A DNA stretch of 5,366 nt, from the NCBI GenBank assembly GCA_016195295.1, contig JACPZV010000218.1, positions 1-5,366 of the forward strand, given 5' to 3'. Within the stretch, counting starts at the first letter, position 1; each line of letters begins with the position of its first letter. The DNA comes from Acidobacteriota bacterium. Lineage in GTDB: Bacteria > Acidobacteriota > Vicinamibacteria > Vicinamibacterales > CAVVIG01. The notes under the pieces were generated by a model, which saw nothing but the letters and a program-made list of their open reading frames with translations, was not told where the DNA came from and ran no database searches. Positions 3,995-5,366 of the stretch are shown one piece after another. Made by a program: the position numbers and the translations under genes.

Positions 3995-5366
3995 TTATCC
4001 CGTGACTGCCCCCGTCGACGCCGACGACACGAGCCGCGCGTACTTGGCGAGCACGCCTGTTGTGTACCGCGGCGCGGGGCCGCGCCACTCGTCGAGGCGC
4101 TGCTTCAGTACTTTATCGGTCAGTTCGACGTCCAGCGTCCGTGCCGCCACATCGATCACGATCGTGTCGCCGTCGCGCAGCGCCGCCAGCGGGCCGCCCC
4201 TCGACGCCTCGGGCGCGATGTGCCCCACCATGAAGCCGTGCGTCGCGCCGGAGAATCGGCCGTCCGTGATGAGCGCCACCTTGTCGCCGAGCCCGGCCCC
4301 GACGATCGCGCCGGTGACGGCGAGCATCTCGCGCATGCCGGGCCCGCCGCTCGGACCTTCGTACCGGATCACGACGACGTCGCCGGCTTTGATGGACTGC
4401 CGCTGGACGGCGTCGAAGGCGGCCTCCTCGCTGTCGAAGACGCGCGCCGGGCCCCGATGCTGCGTGCGCTCGGTGCCCGAGACTTTCATGACGGCGCCGT
4501 CGGGCGCGAGGCTGCCGCGGAGGATCACGAGGCCGCCGCTTTTCTTGATCGGCGCGCTCACGGGCCGCACGACTTGTTGTCCCGGCGTCTCGACGGCCTG
4601 CGCGGCTTCGACCGCCAGCGACCGCCCCGTCACCGTGATCGCCGTGCCGTCGACCGCGCCCGCGTCGACCAACCGCGTGGCGACCAACGGGCTTCCGCCC
4701 GCGGCGTGGAGATCGGTCGCGACGAAGCGGCCCGACGGCTTCAGATCCGCGAGCAGCGGCACGCGGGCGCTGATGCGGTCGAAGTCCGCGAGCGACAATG
4801 CGAGGCCGGCTTCGTGCGCGATCGCGATCAGGTGCAGCACCGCATTGGTCGATCCGCCGGTCGTCGCCACCGACGCAATGGCGTTTTCGAGCGCGGCGCG
4901 CGTGATGATGTCGCGCGGCCGACGCCCGGCGCGCACCAGCGCCATCACCCGCTCTCCGGCGAGACGGGCGACCGCCGCCTTCGCGGGATCGTTGGCCGGC
5001 ACGCTGCCGCTGCCGAGCGCCGCGATCCCCAGGAATTCGATGGCAATCGCCATCGTGTTCGCCGTGAACTGGCCGCCGCACGCGCCCGCGCCGGGACACG
5101 CGTCGGCCTCGAGCTGACGCAGGTCCGCGTCGCTCAGCGTGCCGGCGGCGTTGGCGCCGACCGCTTCGAAGACGTCCTGAATCGTGACCTGGCGATCGTG
5201 CCAATGTCCCGGCGCGATCGAGCCGCCGTACAGCACGAGGCTCGGTACGTTCAACCGCGCGAGGGCCATCACGCCGCCGGGAATCGTCTTGTCGCAACCG
5301 ACCAGGACGACTACGCCGTCGAATCCATTGCCGCGCGCCACCAGCTCGATCGAATCCGCGATCACC
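3995..5366 (-). CDS. ilvD: Dihydroxy-acid dehydratase, N-terminus outside the window
   Basis: IlvD is the Fe-S and Mg2+ enzyme that dehydrates 2,3-dihydroxy-isovalerate and -methylvalerate to the 2-keto acids, the last shared step before transamination. The visible 456 residues are the C-terminal part of a protein usually near 555-560, so about 100 residues and the first cluster cysteine are missing. Numbered within this fragment, GCDKTIPGG (23-31) supplies a cluster Cys (C24) and the Lys that is carbamylated at the metal site (K26). CPGAGACGGQFTANTM (90-105) supplies the third cluster Cys, C96 by alignment. TTGGSTNAVLHL follows at 168-179, E336 (RYEGPSGGPGM) is the Mg ligand, and S372 (DGRFSGATHG) is the catalytic base. 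The CPGAGACGG form resembles plant and cyanobacterial [2Fe-2S] enzymes, so a [2Fe-2S] cluster is inferred. The apparent GTG at 5365-5363 is an internal Val codon (V-IADSIELVARG), not a start. It ends in TAA directly against the REP element. Confidence 0.95.
   Translation of the reverse strand, partial: VIADSIELVARGNGFDGVVVLVGCDKTIPGGVMALARLNVPSLVLYGGSIAPGHWHDRQVTIQDVFEAVGANAAGTLSDADLRQLEADACPGAGACGGQFTANTMAIAIEFLGIAALGSGSVPANDPAKAAVARLAGERVMALVRAGRRPRDIITRAALENAIASVATTGGSTNAVLHLIAIAHEAGLALSLADFDRISARVPLLADLKPSGRFVATDLHAAGGSPLVATRLVDAGAVDGTAITVTGRSLAVEAAQAVETPGQQVVRPVSAPIKKSGGLVILRGSLAPDGAVMKVSGTERTQHRGPARVFDSEEAAFDAVQRQSIKAGDVVVIRYEGPSGGPGMREMLAVTGAIVGAGLGDKVALITDGRFSGATHGFMVGHIAPEASRGGPLAALRDGDTIVIDVAARTLDVELTDKVLKQRLDEWRGPAPRYTTGVLAKYARLVSSASTGAVTG

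Noticed and set aside
3945..5117. Plus-strand open frame of 390 codons opposite ilvD
   Set aside because: Its Ser/Arg/Pro/Ala-rich translation is typical of an antisense frame, and ilvD on the other strand has all expected motifs.
4113..5297. Minus-strand open frame of 394 codons overlapping ilvD in another frame
   Set aside because: The product is mostly Arg, Gly and Ala with no domain. It is a frame-shifted reading of ilvD.
3995..5365. Complete ilvD starting at the GTG at 5365
   Set aside because: The conserved N-terminal third, including the first Fe-S cysteine, would be missing. The GTG is the Val codon of the family motif before IADSIE, so the gene runs off the window.

Overview
This window is a compact branched-chain amino acid (isoleucine/valine) biosynthesis cluster on the minus strand of a GC-rich bacterial genome (roughly two-thirds GC by eye). 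In transcription order it reads ilvD (5' end cut off by the right window edge), ilvB, ilvN and ilvC. A short gene for a membrane-anchored, possibly HEAT-repeat protein follows at the left edge. The protein style (short class I IlvC, CPGAGACGG-type IlvD, IlvN with a short tail) and the kinds of intergenic repeats suggest an environmental, Acidobacteriota-like genome. That placement is inference from memory of related sequences and was not computed.

The four ilv products cover the shared Ile/Val route. IlvB with IlvN makes acetolactate or acetohydroxybutyrate, IlvC isomerises and reduces it, and IlvD dehydrates the diol to the 2-keto acid. The final transaminase, threonine deaminase and leu genes are not in the window. 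Key catalytic residues are visible in all four proteins. IlvN keeps the Asn/Gly/Asn positions linked to valine binding in the E. coli homologue, so valine feedback is expected. The promoter or leader of the cluster would lie beyond the right edge, upstream of ilvD.

The unusual content is between the genes. Each of the three junctions inside the operon holds a palindromic repeat that begins 0 to 5 nt after the upstream stop codon and ends 12 to 16 nt before the next start codon. ilvD-ilvB has a solitary REP-like unit (GTAG plus a 9-bp hairpin). ilvB-ilvN has an 83-nt inverted repeat built from CACGAA octamers. ilvN-ilvC has a symmetrical 56-nt pair of the same REP-like unit. Without these elements the spacers would be about 13, 17 and 21 nt, so they look like insertions into a once tightly packed operon. 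Two of them create misleading upstream TTG starts, and the ilvB and ilvN starts given here are corrected accordingly.

The 115-nt gap between ilvC and the last gene differs. It carries no copy of these repeats but has a plausible promoter for the downstream gene. That gene ends at a TGA, yet the same frame continues to the window edge as Arg-Leu-Asp-Pro, which looks like the continuation of a HEAT-type helix. This suggests a nonsense change, a sequencing error or, less likely, recoding. I see no RNA genes, CRISPR array, transposase or novel multi-gene system.
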